Translations under genes and position numbers: made by a program
Assembly (NCBI GenBank): GCA_003228495.1
Contig: QIDY01000188.1
Span: forward strand, 1 to 8,613
Reading direction: 5' to 3'
DNA length: 8,613 nt
Origin: Nitrospirota bacterium
Lineage (GTDB): Bacteria > Nitrospirota > Nitrospiria > Nitrospirales > UBA8639
The notes under the pieces: model-generated
The model's database searches: none
Told to the model about the DNA's origin: nothing
Seen by the model: only the letters and a program-made list of their open reading frames with translations
Shown here: piece after piece, positions 1 to 7,169 of the stretch
How positions within the stretch are numbered: position 1 is the stretch's first letter
How the letters are laid out: each line of letters begins with the position of its first letter

Positions 1-1124
1 TTGCCGTGGCGACGGGATTCTATAGCATCTATCACCGAGTGGCTTCGGGCAAATCCTATCATTCCTCTCATGACCATACCAGTGATCAAGAAGTCCATGA
101 ATTAAATCGTGAAGACCTGGTGAATTTTCGAGGATTTCTGCGAAACCTTATGATGCATGGCGCCATAGGCACAGCCCTGGGCGGCGTCTGCACATTGGTG
201 GGTGAGCCCCAAAATCTCCTGATCGCGGATAGAGCTGGTTGGGAATTCATGGAATTCTTTTTCCGGATGGCTCCGGTGACGATGCCCGTTTTTACAATGG
301 GCTTAGCCACGTGTCTCATCGTAGAAAAACTACGGTGGTTCGACTATGGGTTTCAACTACCGGACCCCGTCCGTCATATTTTGGTGGAGTATGAAGCCGA
401 ACAACAAAGTCGCCGTGACAACGATGACAAGGCAAAACTCATTGTTCAAGCCGTGGCGGGCATTTGGCTCATTATCGCGTTAGCATTGCATCTCGCTGAA
501 GTCGGTATTATTGGGTTAACAGTCATCGTCTTCATTACTGCGTTGAATGGCATAATCGAAGAACATCAAATTGGAGAGGCGTTTAAAGAAGCGTTGCCGT
601 TTACCGCGTTGTTGGTCGTCTTTTTCGCGATTGTGGCGGTGATTCAAGAGCAGAATTTATTTGCCGGGATTATCGGCTATGGATTGAGCTTGGATGGTTC
701 GCATCAGATCGGCATGTTCTATTTGGCCAATGGCATTTTGTCAGCCATCAGCGACAATGTCTTTGTGGCAACCGTCTATATCAACGAGGTGTTTCGCGCG
801 CTTCAGGCCGGAACAATCAATCGTGACCAGTTTGATTTGCTCGCTGTGGCCATTAATACGGGCACGAATATTCCGAGTGTGGCCACGCCCAACGGTCAGG
901 CGGCATTTTTATTTTTACTGACCTCGTCACTGGCTCCCATCATCCGCCTGTCGTATGGACGCATGGTGTGGATGGCCCTACCCTATACCATCACCATGAC
1001 ACTGGTAGGTCTCGTGGCAGTATATGTGGTCCTAGAACCGGCCACCAGTTTTCTTTACGACATCAACTTGATTCACCATAATTCGGTACCAGGAAGCGAA
1101 GTCGGGGATCCAGTACACCATTAA
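1..1124 (+). CDS. nhaB: Na+/H+ antiporter NhaB, C-terminal part (5' end outside the window)
   Basis: This is an inner-membrane sodium/proton antiporter that exports Na+ in exchange for H+ and so sets pH and sodium balance. About 373 codons are visible and the frame is open to the left edge; NhaB of enterobacteria is about 510 residues, so roughly the first 140 are missing. The visible part follows NhaB closely: GTALGGVCTLVGEPQNLLIA near the start, then VEKLRWFDYG, a charged cytoplasmic stretch, LALHLAEVGIIGL, EALPFTALLVVFFAIVAVI, ISDNVFVATVYINE, and the very conserved VAINTGTNIPSVATPNGQAA, LAPIIRLSYGRMVWMALPYT. Many hydrophobic membrane segments are evident. The GTG at position 6 is internal and is not the real start. 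The gene ends with TAA and faces the lipoprotein gene tail to tail across 51 bases. The high similarity to gammaproteobacterial NhaB would be compatible with horizontal acquisition, but that is inference. Confidence 0.96.
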   Translation, partial: AVATGFYSIYHRVASGKSYHSSHDHTSDQEVHELNREDLVNFRGFLRNLMMHGAIGTALGGVCTLVGEPQNLLIADRAGWEFMEFFFRMAPVTMPVFTMGLATCLIVEKLRWFDYGFQLPDPVRHILVEYEAEQQSRRDNDDKAKLIVQAVAGIWLIIALALHLAEVGIIGLTVIVFITALNGIIEEHQIGEAFKEALPFTALLVVFFAIVAVIQEQNLFAGIIGYGLSLDGSHQIGMFYLANGILSAISDNVFVATVYINEVFRALQAGTINRDQFDLLAVAINTGTNIPSVATPNGQAAFLFLLTSSLAPIIRLSYGRMVWMALPYTITMTLVGLVAVYVVLEPATSFLYDINLIHHNSVPGSEVGDPVHH

Positions 1125-1132
1125 GAGTAGGA

Positions 1133-1182
1133 CCGGAGGGTCTGGCGAGAAAATCTGTTGGGAAACCCTCGCCCTCTACCGG
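1133..1182. terminator. Possible bidirectional terminator between nhaB and the lipoprotein gene
   Basis: The 51-base gap between the two convergent genes contains an inverted repeat: GGCGAG at 1144-1149 pairs with CTCGCC at 1168-1173. Outer CCGG at 1133-1136 can pair with CCGG at 1179-1182, with a partly paired stretch between. The dyad covers the lipoprotein stop codon. Neither arm is followed by a run of T, so it is not a textbook intrinsic terminator. The convergent position is the main support. Confidence 0.4.
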
Positions 1183-2447
1183 GTAAGGGTCGCAACGACA
1201 TTGTTGTCCTGCAGTACTCGTTCGGGATAAAGCACAATTTCTACCCGGCGGTTTTGGGCCCGCCCTTCATCTGAATCATTCGGCACCGCGGGTCGCGTTT
1301 CCGCATATCCCGTCGCCGCGAAGTCCTTGGGATTCATGCCGGTCTGTTCAATTAAATAACGAAGCACGGTGGTCGCACGAGCCGTCGATAATTCCCAGTT
1401 TGTGGGATACTGCTGCCGTAACCGGCCATAAATGGGATTGTTGTCGGTGTGACCTTCCACTTGAATGTTTTTATTAGGCAATGGGGCTAACACTTCACCC
1501 ACTTGTTTCATAATATCTAATCCCAAAGGCGTGAGTTGCGCTTCTCCGGACTCAAACAAGACTTGGCCCAACATCGTCAAGACCAACCGATCTTGGTGTT
1601 GGGTAACAACTAAACTTTTCCCGAATTTTTCTTCAAGCGCTCTGCTGATTCGATCAATTTCCTTGCCAACCGTCTGCACTTCCCGCCTGACTTTGGCCAA
1701 TTTGGCCTCTTGGGCTTCGCGAGCAGCCCGCACTTGCTCTAATTCTTCCTTGAGACGCTCTACATGCCGCAGGCGCGCTTCCAACTGGCCGATTTCCTCT
1801 TCTAATTTGCCGTTTTTTTCTAACAATTTCGAAAAATCACTCATTTGAGACGCGAGTGTAGAACGCACGCCACGAAACGCCTGCGTTAAATCATCAAAAT
1901 CTACAGGGTCCCTACTAAAGGGAGCACTCATGCTCGCATGTTCTGCCCCTGACATTCGACCTAATCCTTTGACTTGTGAATAGAGCGCCTGAAGTTCATT
2001 TTTCAAGGCTTCTAACTGCTGCTCTTTGATTTGTTCTTGAATTTCAACGGCAGCTTCCAGCTCTTTGTTCGCTTCTTGAAGTTGGGCCATGGCAGTATCT
2101 TTCGCACCCAAGGTTTCCTCGAACGCCTGTTTTTCCTCTCGGAGTTGGGCCACAGAAGTATTTTTCGCACTTAAGTTTTCCTCGAATGTCTGCTTTTCCC
2201 CTTGAAGCTCATTCACTTTCATTTCATGGCTGCTCAAATTTTCCGCAAGCACCTGTTTCTCTTTTTGGAGTTGTGAGACTTCGATCTGTTCTTGTTCTAC
2301 CAATTGTTGGAGACGCTCCACTTCCTGTGCAGAATTTTGGCTGGTCACCTCCAACTCTTCAATGGCCCGTTCATGAGCCTGTTGGCTGACACAACCCAGA
2401 AACATCGTACACATGAACATGACAAACATAGATTTCATCGTATTCAT
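1176..2447 (-). CDS. Coiled-coil OmpA-family lipoprotein (peptidoglycan-binding)
   Basis: This 423-residue protein is predicted to be exported, lipid-modified and anchored in the outer membrane, where its C-terminal domain would grip peptidoglycan. Residues 1-18 form a short hydrophobic signal peptide ending in FLGC, so Cys19 is the likely lipidated residue. The following Val fits outer-membrane sorting. Residues 25-155 and about 200-275 are long, highly charged coiled coils. The first holds three tandem 21-residue units (59-79, 80-100, 101-121), each with the pattern LQxEKQxxxEN. The OmpA/MotB-like domain spans about 280-415: VLFESGEAQLTPLG, EGHTDNNP (331-338), NWELSTARA (350-358) and NRRVEI (399-404). 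By analogy with OmpA, Asp335 and Arg357 would contact diaminopimelate. An AAAGGAG ribosome-binding site sits 7 bases before the ATG. Architecture resembles spacer-type OmpA lipoproteins; the exact role is unknown. The gene lies downstream of the two-component operon on the same strand but is separated by 395 bases, so it probably has its own promoter. Confidence 0.9.
   Translation of the reverse strand: MNTMKSMFVMFMCTMFLGCVSQQAHERAIEELEVTSQNSAQEVERLQQLVEQEQIEVSQLQKEKQVLAENLSSHEMKVNELQGEKQTFEENLSAKNTSVAQLREEKQAFEETLGAKDTAMAQLQEANKELEAAVEIQEQIKEQQLEALKNELQALYSQVKGLGRMSGAEHASMSAPFSRDPVDFDDLTQAFRGVRSTLASQMSDFSKLLEKNGKLEEEIGQLEARLRHVERLKEELEQVRAAREAQEAKLAKVRREVQTVGKEIDRISRALEEKFGKSLVVTQHQDRLVLTMLGQVLFESGEAQLTPLGLDIMKQVGEVLAPLPNKNIQVEGHTDNNPIYGRLRQQYPTNWELSTARATTVLRYLIEQTGMNPKDFAATGYAETRPAVPNDSDEGRAQNRRVEIVLYPERVLQDNNVVATLTR
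2085..2273 (-). repeat. Three 63-bp tandem repeats inside the lipoprotein gene (21-residue coiled-coil units)
   Basis: Codons 59-121 are three consecutive 63-base units, each coding for exactly three heptads. Unit starts read QLQKEKQVLAENLS, ELQGEKQTFEENLS and QLREEKQAFEETLG. A fourth, decayed unit begins QLQEANKELE at residue 122. On the DNA the units share blocks such as TTTCCTCGAA followed by TGTCTGCTTTTCC-like sequence. Units are diverged enough to be old rather than a recent expansion. Confidence 0.8.
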
Positions 2448-2700
2448 TGGTTTACTCCTTTACGTAATCTCACGACACCCTCGTAAACGTTCAAAGTTGG
2501 AACCCCGGTTTTTCTGCTCACTCGGAAGCGAGGTCGGCAGATTCTATTTCTTGTCTGACTGATGACCGCCCCTGCACTTCAAGACAGTAGCTCAGCCATA
2601 CGCCTCTTTTCGGTTCCCATCGGCTATTTCTTGAGGTAACAAAGGGGAAAATCCAGGAATATGCATCAAAGTCAGGAATCTTCTCATTAAATGCTTTATG

Positions 2701-2717
2701 GGAATGTTGAAAAAAGC
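2701..2717. repeat. Remnant end of the 120-bp palindromic element
   Basis: GGAATGTTGAAAAAAGC here is identical over 17 bases to the reverse complement of 6456-6472, the right end of the palindromic element upstream of the heme protein gene. After base 2717 the two sequences part. This looks like one terminus of a related element, either decayed or a different family member sharing the end. Confidence 0.65.
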
Positions 2718-2736
2718 ATGCCCTCGCGGAGGCAAA
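2711..2736 (-). terminator. Weak intrinsic terminator candidate for the two-component operon
   Basis: Read on the minus strand, a short GC-rich hairpin (CCTC, loop CGC, GAGG) is followed within four bases by a run of six T, about 110 bases after the response regulator stop codon. The stem is only four to five pairs, so it is weak alone. The C-rich, G-poor RNA made from the purine tract just before it could instead serve Rho. It overlaps the repeat remnant, so the T run may simply be part of that repeat. Confidence 0.3.
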
Positions 2737-2842
2737 GGAGGATCAATCGAAATTAGTGAGAAGGGGAAAGGGGAAAGTGAGAAGCAAGAGAGAGAGAAAA
2801 TCTGGACTTCTGAACGTCCTGTCCTGCATACAAGTTCCTTAT

Positions 2843-4237
2843 TTAGGATTTAGTATCCGGTAACTTTTTGAGCCGACGATCAAGGGCAAACCGCGTAAGA
2901 CCTAATCTTTTCGCAGCTAAGCTTTTGTTGTGTCCGGAAAGACGCAACACCTCCTCAATGAGGGCTGATTCAATATCGGCAAGCGTCTGTTGTCCAACCG
3001 TCATTTCCATCCGAACCACCTGTTCCTTGCCACGCACTTCCGAGACAACCGGATTTTTGGGCAGTTCATGTAATTCCCGTGGAAGATCTTGTGGCATAAT
3101 GGTTTGGCTAGGACAGAAAATCACTGCACGCTCAATAATATTCTGAAGCTCACGAATATTTCCCGGGTAAGCATATCTTTCGAGAAGCGCCTGTGCATCA
3201 GGATCAATCGACATGATGTTTTTACTCAATTCCTTCCCATGCTTAACCAAAGCCTGGAGACATAACGGGATAATATCCTCATGACGTTGCCGAAGAGGGG
3301 GTAGTTCTAACACCACAACATGTAACCGAAAATACAAATCTTCACGAAACGAGCCTTGACTGACCTCTTTTCGTAAATCGCGGTTTGTGGCCGCAATCAA
3401 ACGAAAATCGACCTCGATGTCTTTTTGTCCACCTAATCGTTTAAAAGAACGTTCCTGAAGCACACGCAAGAGTTTTCCTTGCATGGCGGGATCTAAATCC
3501 CCGATTTCATCCAGGAAGAGTGTGCCCCCTTCCGCCTGCTCGAACAATCCTGGCTTCCGCTGGTTTGCTCCTGTAAAGGCGCCACGTTCGTATCCAAACA
3601 GTTCACTTTCAAATAATTCTCTGGGAATAGCTGTGCAATTCACTCCTACAAAGGGGGCCTCTTGTCGGGGCCCATTGTGGTGAAGTACCCGAGCGATGAA
3701 TTCTTTGCCAGTTCCGGTTTCACCTTGAAGGAGAACAGTGGTTTTGGCGTTTTGACTTAGTTCTTGAACCTGAGAAACCAACCCCCGCATGCTGGGGCTG
3801 TTGGCAATGAGATCTTTGAGCGCATAGCGACCGGCACTGCCTTGAGCTTCAAAGCTCACCCTGCGACGGAGGGTCAAGTAAGCGAGCGATCGTTCAACCA
3901 CGGGAACGACACCAGAAAGGTCAATACTTTTGATCAGAAAATCATAAGCACCAAGTTTCATGGCTTCGACGGCATCTTCAATCGTGCCGTACGCAGTTAA
4001 TAAAATGACCAACGTTTGCGGAGCTTTGGACCGAACATGTTTGAGTGTCTCAAGGCCGGTCATACCTGGCATTTTCAGATCGAGAAGGAGGATGTCGGGA
4101 ATATCGTTGTTCAACCCCTCAAGAAGGGCTTCGCCGGAGTCAAAGCTTCGAATATCGTGCTGGCCTCTGGATAATCGGCGGGTGATGGAAGATCGAACGA
4201 CCTCATCATCATCTGTAACAAAAATGGATGCTCGCAT
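2843..4237 (-). CDS. NtrC-family sigma-54-dependent response regulator
   Basis: This 464-residue cytoplasmic transcription activator is phosphorylated by its partner kinase and then uses ATP to open sigma-54 RNA polymerase promoters. The receiver domain covers residues 1-120: acidic Asp9-Asp11, phosphoacceptor Asp53 in LLLDLKMPGM, Thr81 and Lys103. The AAA+ domain covers about 140-375: Walker A GETGTGKE (172-179), the sigma-54 contact loop GAFTGA (219-224), Walker B GGTLFLDEIG (237-246), sensor I AATNRDL (282-288) and sensor II YPGNIREL (357-364). A Fis-type helix-turn-helix lies at about 420-460 (LAAKRLGLTRFALDRRLKKL). All domains and catalytic motifs are intact. One oddity is Ser104 where the receiver family usually has Pro after the conserved Lys. 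The gene starts one base after the kinase stop (TAA, C, ATG) with no clear ribosome-binding site of its own, which implies translational coupling. The specific target promoters are not known; the SulP promoter in this window is a candidate. Confidence 0.96.
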   Translation of the reverse strand: MRASIFVTDDDEVVRSSITRRLSRGQHDIRSFDSGEALLEGLNNDIPDILLLDLKMPGMTGLETLKHVRSKAPQTLVILLTAYGTIEDAVEAMKLGAYDFLIKSIDLSGVVPVVERSLAYLTLRRRVSFEAQGSAGRYALKDLIANSPSMRGLVSQVQELSQNAKTTVLLQGETGTGKEFIARVLHHNGPRQEAPFVGVNCTAIPRELFESELFGYERGAFTGANQRKPGLFEQAEGGTLFLDEIGDLDPAMQGKLLRVLQERSFKRLGGQKDIEVDFRLIAATNRDLRKEVSQGSFREDLYFRLHVVVLELPPLRQRHEDIIPLCLQALVKHGKELSKNIMSIDPDAQALLERYAYPGNIRELQNIIERAVIFCPSQTIMPQDLPRELHELPKNPVVSEVRGKEQVVRMEMTVGQQTLADIESALIEEVLRLSGHNKSLAAKRLGLTRFALDRRLKKLPDTKS

Positions 4238-4238
4238 G

Positions 4239-6167
4239 TTAGGACACAGATACGGGTTGTTGTTGCAGCGTTAACGGGAGCCAGATAGACATAACCGTCC
4301 CAATTCCCACTTGACTTTCGGCACGGATGGTTCCTCCATGCGCTTCAATGATATTTCGGCAGATGGCTAATCCCAGCCCAGTTCCCCCTCGTTTTCCCAT
4401 TGTAAAAAATGGATCAAAAATTTTCGAAAGATCTTCGGGGTTAATCCCTTTTCCATTGTCATGAATTGTGGTGAGAAGTCCCTTGTACCCGTCTCGTAAT
4501 TCCTCAAGAGCTTCAATCCGGATTTCCCCATTCTCTCTTAGGGCCTCGACGGAATTCTGAATCGTGTTGAGCACGACTTGCTTAACCTGATCATGATCGG
4601 CTTCGAGAACCGGAAGCTCTGAAGGGAAGGCGGAGGTAACTTTGATGTGTTTCTGATCAATAGGTTGACTCAAAAGGTTCAATGTTTCTTCAAAAAGCGC
4701 GGCCATCACAAATGAACTCGTGACGAGGTGGCGAGGTCTGGCGTATTCTACGATCTGAGTGACAATCCGATCCAGCCGGCGAGTTTCTTTGAGAATGGTT
4801 TTCAGATCGTCACGTTTGGTGTCTTCAGGGGGAAAGTCTTCCATGAGTAACGCAGTTGTTGATCCAATGCCAACAAGGGGGTTTCGAATTTCATGGGCGA
4901 TGCCTGCAGCCATTTGTCCCAATGTAGCCAGATGTTCCGTCCGACTGAGTTTTTCCCGCATGTGTTCAAAAGCCGTGATGTCGACGTTAAATCCTTGATA
5001 AAGAGAATCTCCGCCATGCCCATCTTTAATAGGAATTGCACGGCTCAGGATCTTATGGGTTGTCCCATCGGGATGAACGAAGCGAAAGACATTTTCAAAA
5101 GGAACTTGTTGAGTGGTCGCATCCGAGAAGGAACCGTAGACGTGGGCTCGGTCATCAGGGTGAATGGCCTCCCAGATGCTTTCGGGATCTAACAGGACGT
5201 CCGGATTCCGTCCTGCAAGGATCCAATTGTGCCGATTGCAAAAAATTAACCGGCCATCTTTGGCGGTAAAGATGCCAAAGGGCGCATGATCCACAATTCC
5301 GCGATACTTGGATTCTGAAGTCGAAAGGTCAATATTGAGACTGCGCAACTCAGCTTCCGATTTTTGAATTTGACTGATAAATTCTCCAATTTGTTGATTC
5401 ATGTCGTGCATCACACGCGTCAAATCGCCAATTTCATCGCCACGCTCTAACACCTTCACCTCCGGCACCATTCCGCCGGTTCGGTTTTCTACGGTCTTCA
5501 CCAACGTGACGAGTGGACCGGTAATGGATCGGGCCAATAACCGCAAGGCCAGAACCATGAGCAGCAAGGCCAGCGAGCCGCCCATGATAATCACGCCAAG
5601 CAGAGATGAACGGTCATTGGAAGTCCTGAGTAACGTGGTGCCCAGGACTTCTCCTTCTCTTCGGTCAAAACGAGCAATTTCCTCGCGTATGGCCAGCATC
5701 AACGCACGGCCTTTCCCCTCCTCAATATAATGAAGCGCATCTGCAGCGTTCCCTCGTTTTACCTGCTCGATCAAGTTATCTTTATCTTTCATGAGTTGTT
5801 CAACGAGCTGTTGGGCTTGGCCGACAACGAGTCGTTGTTCTTCATAGTTTTCGACCATGTAGCCAAGAGATTGTCCAACGGCTAGCACACGTTGTTTAGC
5901 CGCAAGATAGGGTTGAAGGAATTTCGGTTGTTTTGTCAAAACGAATCCTCGAAACCCCGTTTCAAGGTCGACGATTAACCGCAGATATTCTGCAGCGGTG
6001 GTCTGCACGTGATACACATGATTCAAACGGTCTTCGTCTTCGGCAAACGTCTGGACGCTGTTATATGTGACAAGACTGAGGCCCCCAAGTGTGAGAATAG
6101 GGATCAGCGAAATCAACAAGAGCTTGCGCTCAATAGGAAGATTGGTGAAAAATTGAATCCCTTGCAT
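4239..6167 (-). CDS. Membrane sensor histidine kinase, CHASE3-HAMP-PAS-HisKA-HATPase_c
   Basis: This 642-residue inner-membrane kinase senses a signal and phosphorylates the response regulator encoded next to it. Domains in order: membrane helix at about 15-35; periplasmic CHASE3 domain at about 38-185 with the hallmark DLETGFRGFVLT and FLQPY; second membrane helix at about 189-211; HAMP linker at about 209-262 (P218, DEIGDL); PAS domain at about 282-400 (YRGIVDHAPFGIF, HPDD); dimerisation domain with His425 in AAGIAHEIRNPL; and an ATPase domain with the N box around Asn538, DNGKGI (570-575), FDPFFT (584-589) and GGTGLGLAI (594-602). All catalytic boxes are present. The NtrB-like catalytic core fits an NtrC-class partner. 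The CHASE3 ligand is unknown. An AAGAG sequence six bases before the ATG is a modest ribosome-binding site. It is transcribed divergently from the heme protein gene. Confidence 0.96.
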   Translation of the reverse strand: MQGIQFFTNLPIERKLLLISLIPILTLGGLSLVTYNSVQTFAEDEDRLNHVYHVQTTAAEYLRLIVDLETGFRGFVLTKQPKFLQPYLAAKQRVLAVGQSLGYMVENYEEQRLVVGQAQQLVEQLMKDKDNLIEQVKRGNAADALHYIEEGKGRALMLAIREEIARFDRREGEVLGTTLLRTSNDRSSLLGVIIMGGSLALLLMVLALRLLARSITGPLVTLVKTVENRTGGMVPEVKVLERGDEIGDLTRVMHDMNQQIGEFISQIQKSEAELRSLNIDLSTSESKYRGIVDHAPFGIFTAKDGRLIFCNRHNWILAGRNPDVLLDPESIWEAIHPDDRAHVYGSFSDATTQQVPFENVFRFVHPDGTTHKILSRAIPIKDGHGGDSLYQGFNVDITAFEHMREKLSRTEHLATLGQMAAGIAHEIRNPLVGIGSTTALLMEDFPPEDTKRDDLKTILKETRRLDRIVTQIVEYARPRHLVTSSFVMAALFEETLNLLSQPIDQKHIKVTSAFPSELPVLEADHDQVKQVVLNTIQNSVEALRENGEIRIEALEELRDGYKGLLTTIHDNGKGINPEDLSKIFDPFFTMGKRGGTGLGLAICRNIIEAHGGTIRAESQVGIGTVMSIWLPLTLQQQPVSVS

Positions 6168-6309
6168 AAGAATCTCTTATCCTAGGCGTGCATTTGGAGT
6201 GAGTCAAACCAATGAATGTCTCCAGATATTTTCGCCAGAAACCACCCCGAATTGTACTGATGGGGAGAGTTCAGTTACGGTAAGGGGTTATTGAATATTT
6301 CACACCCAT

Positions 6310-6325
6310 GGCAAATCCATGCCCA
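6310..6325 (-). promoter_or_regulatory. Tentative sigma-54 promoter for the kinase/regulator operon
   Basis: On the minus strand the sequence TGGGCATGGATTTGCC has TGG and TTGC with the correct ten bases between GG and GC, but matches only about 7 of 12 defined positions of the -24/-12 consensus. Transcription would start near 6299 and leave a leader of about 130 bases before the kinase. Autoregulation is common for such operons, but this match could be chance. Confidence 0.25.
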
Positions 6326-6352
6326 AGAGGAGGCAGTCATCATTTGCTAGAG

Positions 6353-6472
6353 GGAATGTTTAAAAAAGTCCGTCCAGCAAGGCCGCAGCCTTTTTGACGA
6401 GCGGAGCGTACATGGAGTACGTGAGCACGGCAAAAAGGCGAGAACGCTGCTGGCGGCTTTTTTCAACATTCC
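6353..6472. repeat. 120-bp palindromic intergenic repeat element
   Basis: The element begins GGAATGTT and ends AACATTCC, and its two halves are largely reverse complements. Paired blocks include CCAGCA with TGCTGG, GCCTTTTTG with CAAAAAGGC, and CGTAC with GTACG around a five-base centre. RNA from either strand would fold into one long imperfect hairpin. It resembles, from memory, a dispersed non-coding repeat of Nitrospira genomes, often mis-annotated as the tail of small hypothetical proteins. A second copy of one end lies at 2701-2717. No transposase is present, so if mobile it would depend on one supplied in trans. Confidence 0.8.
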
Positions 6473-6512
6473 AGGTAAGATTGTTTTGGTCCATAAACCG
6501 GATGAGTCTCTT

Positions 6513-7091
6513 ATGATAAATAGTAAAATACTTGCCCTCGTCGTGATAGTGGGGGGTTTCGGTCTCGCGGTGGGCTGGATGGCTGGAACGCAACAACCGT
6601 CTGAAGAAGGAATTCCAGCAAGAACGGTGGCAGATTATCTTCATGCAGTGATTCAGGCCGACCGAACATTCTACACCCAGCATATTGTCGAACGGATGGA
6701 AGCCATGCTCATTGTGAATGCCTCGGAGAATTGGGGCGAAGACAAAACTCTGCCCTTGCCGGTACAATTTTTGCGAGAAGCATCTCGTAGTCTTCATGTT
6801 CGAGGAGCACCCTTTCGATATCGACTGGTGAGCCTATGGCCGTTGAATTCGCGAAATACTCCTACCTCCGATCAAGAACGTGACGCCTTAAAGAGAGTTG
6901 TTGAATATGGTGAAGTGGTTGAGGAAAACGTGATCGTAGAGCAGCGCCGCTACTTGCAAACGATATATCCCGATCGCGCTGTGAGTCGGGCCTGTGTGTC
7001 ATGTCACAATGCTCACCCCGAAAGTCCCAAACGCGACTTTAAATTAAATGATGTTATGGGAGGACTTGTCATCCAAGTCCCTCTTGAGTAA
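6513..7091 (+). CDS. Membrane-anchored Tll0287-like (DUF3365) c-type heme protein
   Basis: This 192-residue protein has an N-terminal hydrophobic segment (about 5-25) that acts as an uncleaved anchor or signal peptide, then one periplasmic domain. The domain matches the Tll0287-like/DUF3365 family: an early helix with YTQHIVERM, then FRYRLVSLWPLNSRNTP, and a C-terminal heme-binding motif CVSCH (161-165) followed by NAHPESPKRDFKLNDVMGGL. The CXXCH predicts one covalently bound heme c. In other proteins this domain serves as a sensor input or a small electron carrier; here it stands alone. The ATG at 6513 is preferred over the in-frame TTG 27 bases upstream because GGATGAG lies six bases before it and the hydrophobic segment then starts near residue 6. 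The gene is divergent from the kinase and 78 bases upstream of the CBS gene, with no terminator seen between them, so the two may be co-transcribed. Confidence 0.88.
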   Translation: MINSKILALVVIVGGFGLAVGWMAGTQQPSEEGIPARTVADYLHAVIQADRTFYTQHIVERMEAMLIVNASENWGEDKTLPLPVQFLREASRSLHVRGAPFRYRLVSLWPLNSRNTPTSDQERDALKRVVEYGEVVEENVIVEQRRYLQTIYPDRAVSRACVSCHNAHPESPKRDFKLNDVMGGLVIQVPLE

Positions 7092-7169
7092 ATCATAGAA
7101 TTTCTTTAAAATTGAAACGCTCTAATCCATCCTCAATCCCTCACCCACCCAGATAAAGGAGGCGTGACC

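Larger units (their letters stand above)
2448..2842. other. 395-base intergenic region between the lipoprotein gene and the response regulator gene
   Basis: I see no convincing gene here. It must hold the promoter of the minus-strand lipoprotein gene; no sigma-54 pattern (GG, ten bases, GC) was found on the minus strand, and only a weak TTGAAC-type -35 box is visible close to the gene. It also contains a 17-base repeat remnant (2701-2717), a candidate terminator for the response regulator transcript, and a strongly purine-biased stretch from about 2754 to 2800. That stretch includes an exact direct repeat, GTGAGAAG, at 2756-2763 and 2777-2784. Confidence 0.6.
6168..6512. other. Divergent intergenic region between the kinase and the heme protein genes
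   Basis: These 345 bases hold the start signals for both divergent transcripts and no convincing gene. The right third is filled by the 120-bp palindromic element. The left part is free of it and has a possible minus-strand sigma-54 promoter. Only 40 bases separate the palindrome from the heme protein start codon, so the promoter of that gene must lie either there, inside the element, or beyond it. Confidence 0.6.

Noticed and set aside
3960..4274. 104-codon plus-strand reading frame across the kinase/regulator junction
   Set aside because: Antisense to the receiver domain, which is unmistakable in the other strand; no ribosome-binding site or domain.
6331..6348. AGGCAGTCATCATTTGCT as a sigma-54 promoter for the heme protein gene
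   Set aside because: Spacing between GG and GC is again 12 bases, and the palindromic element lies between it and the gene.
6360..6797. 145-codon minus-strand reading frame running from the heme protein gene into the palindromic element
   Set aside because: It is antisense to a clear DUF3365 gene and its C-terminal third is translated repeat element; such tails recur as false hypothetical proteins wherever the repeat occurs.
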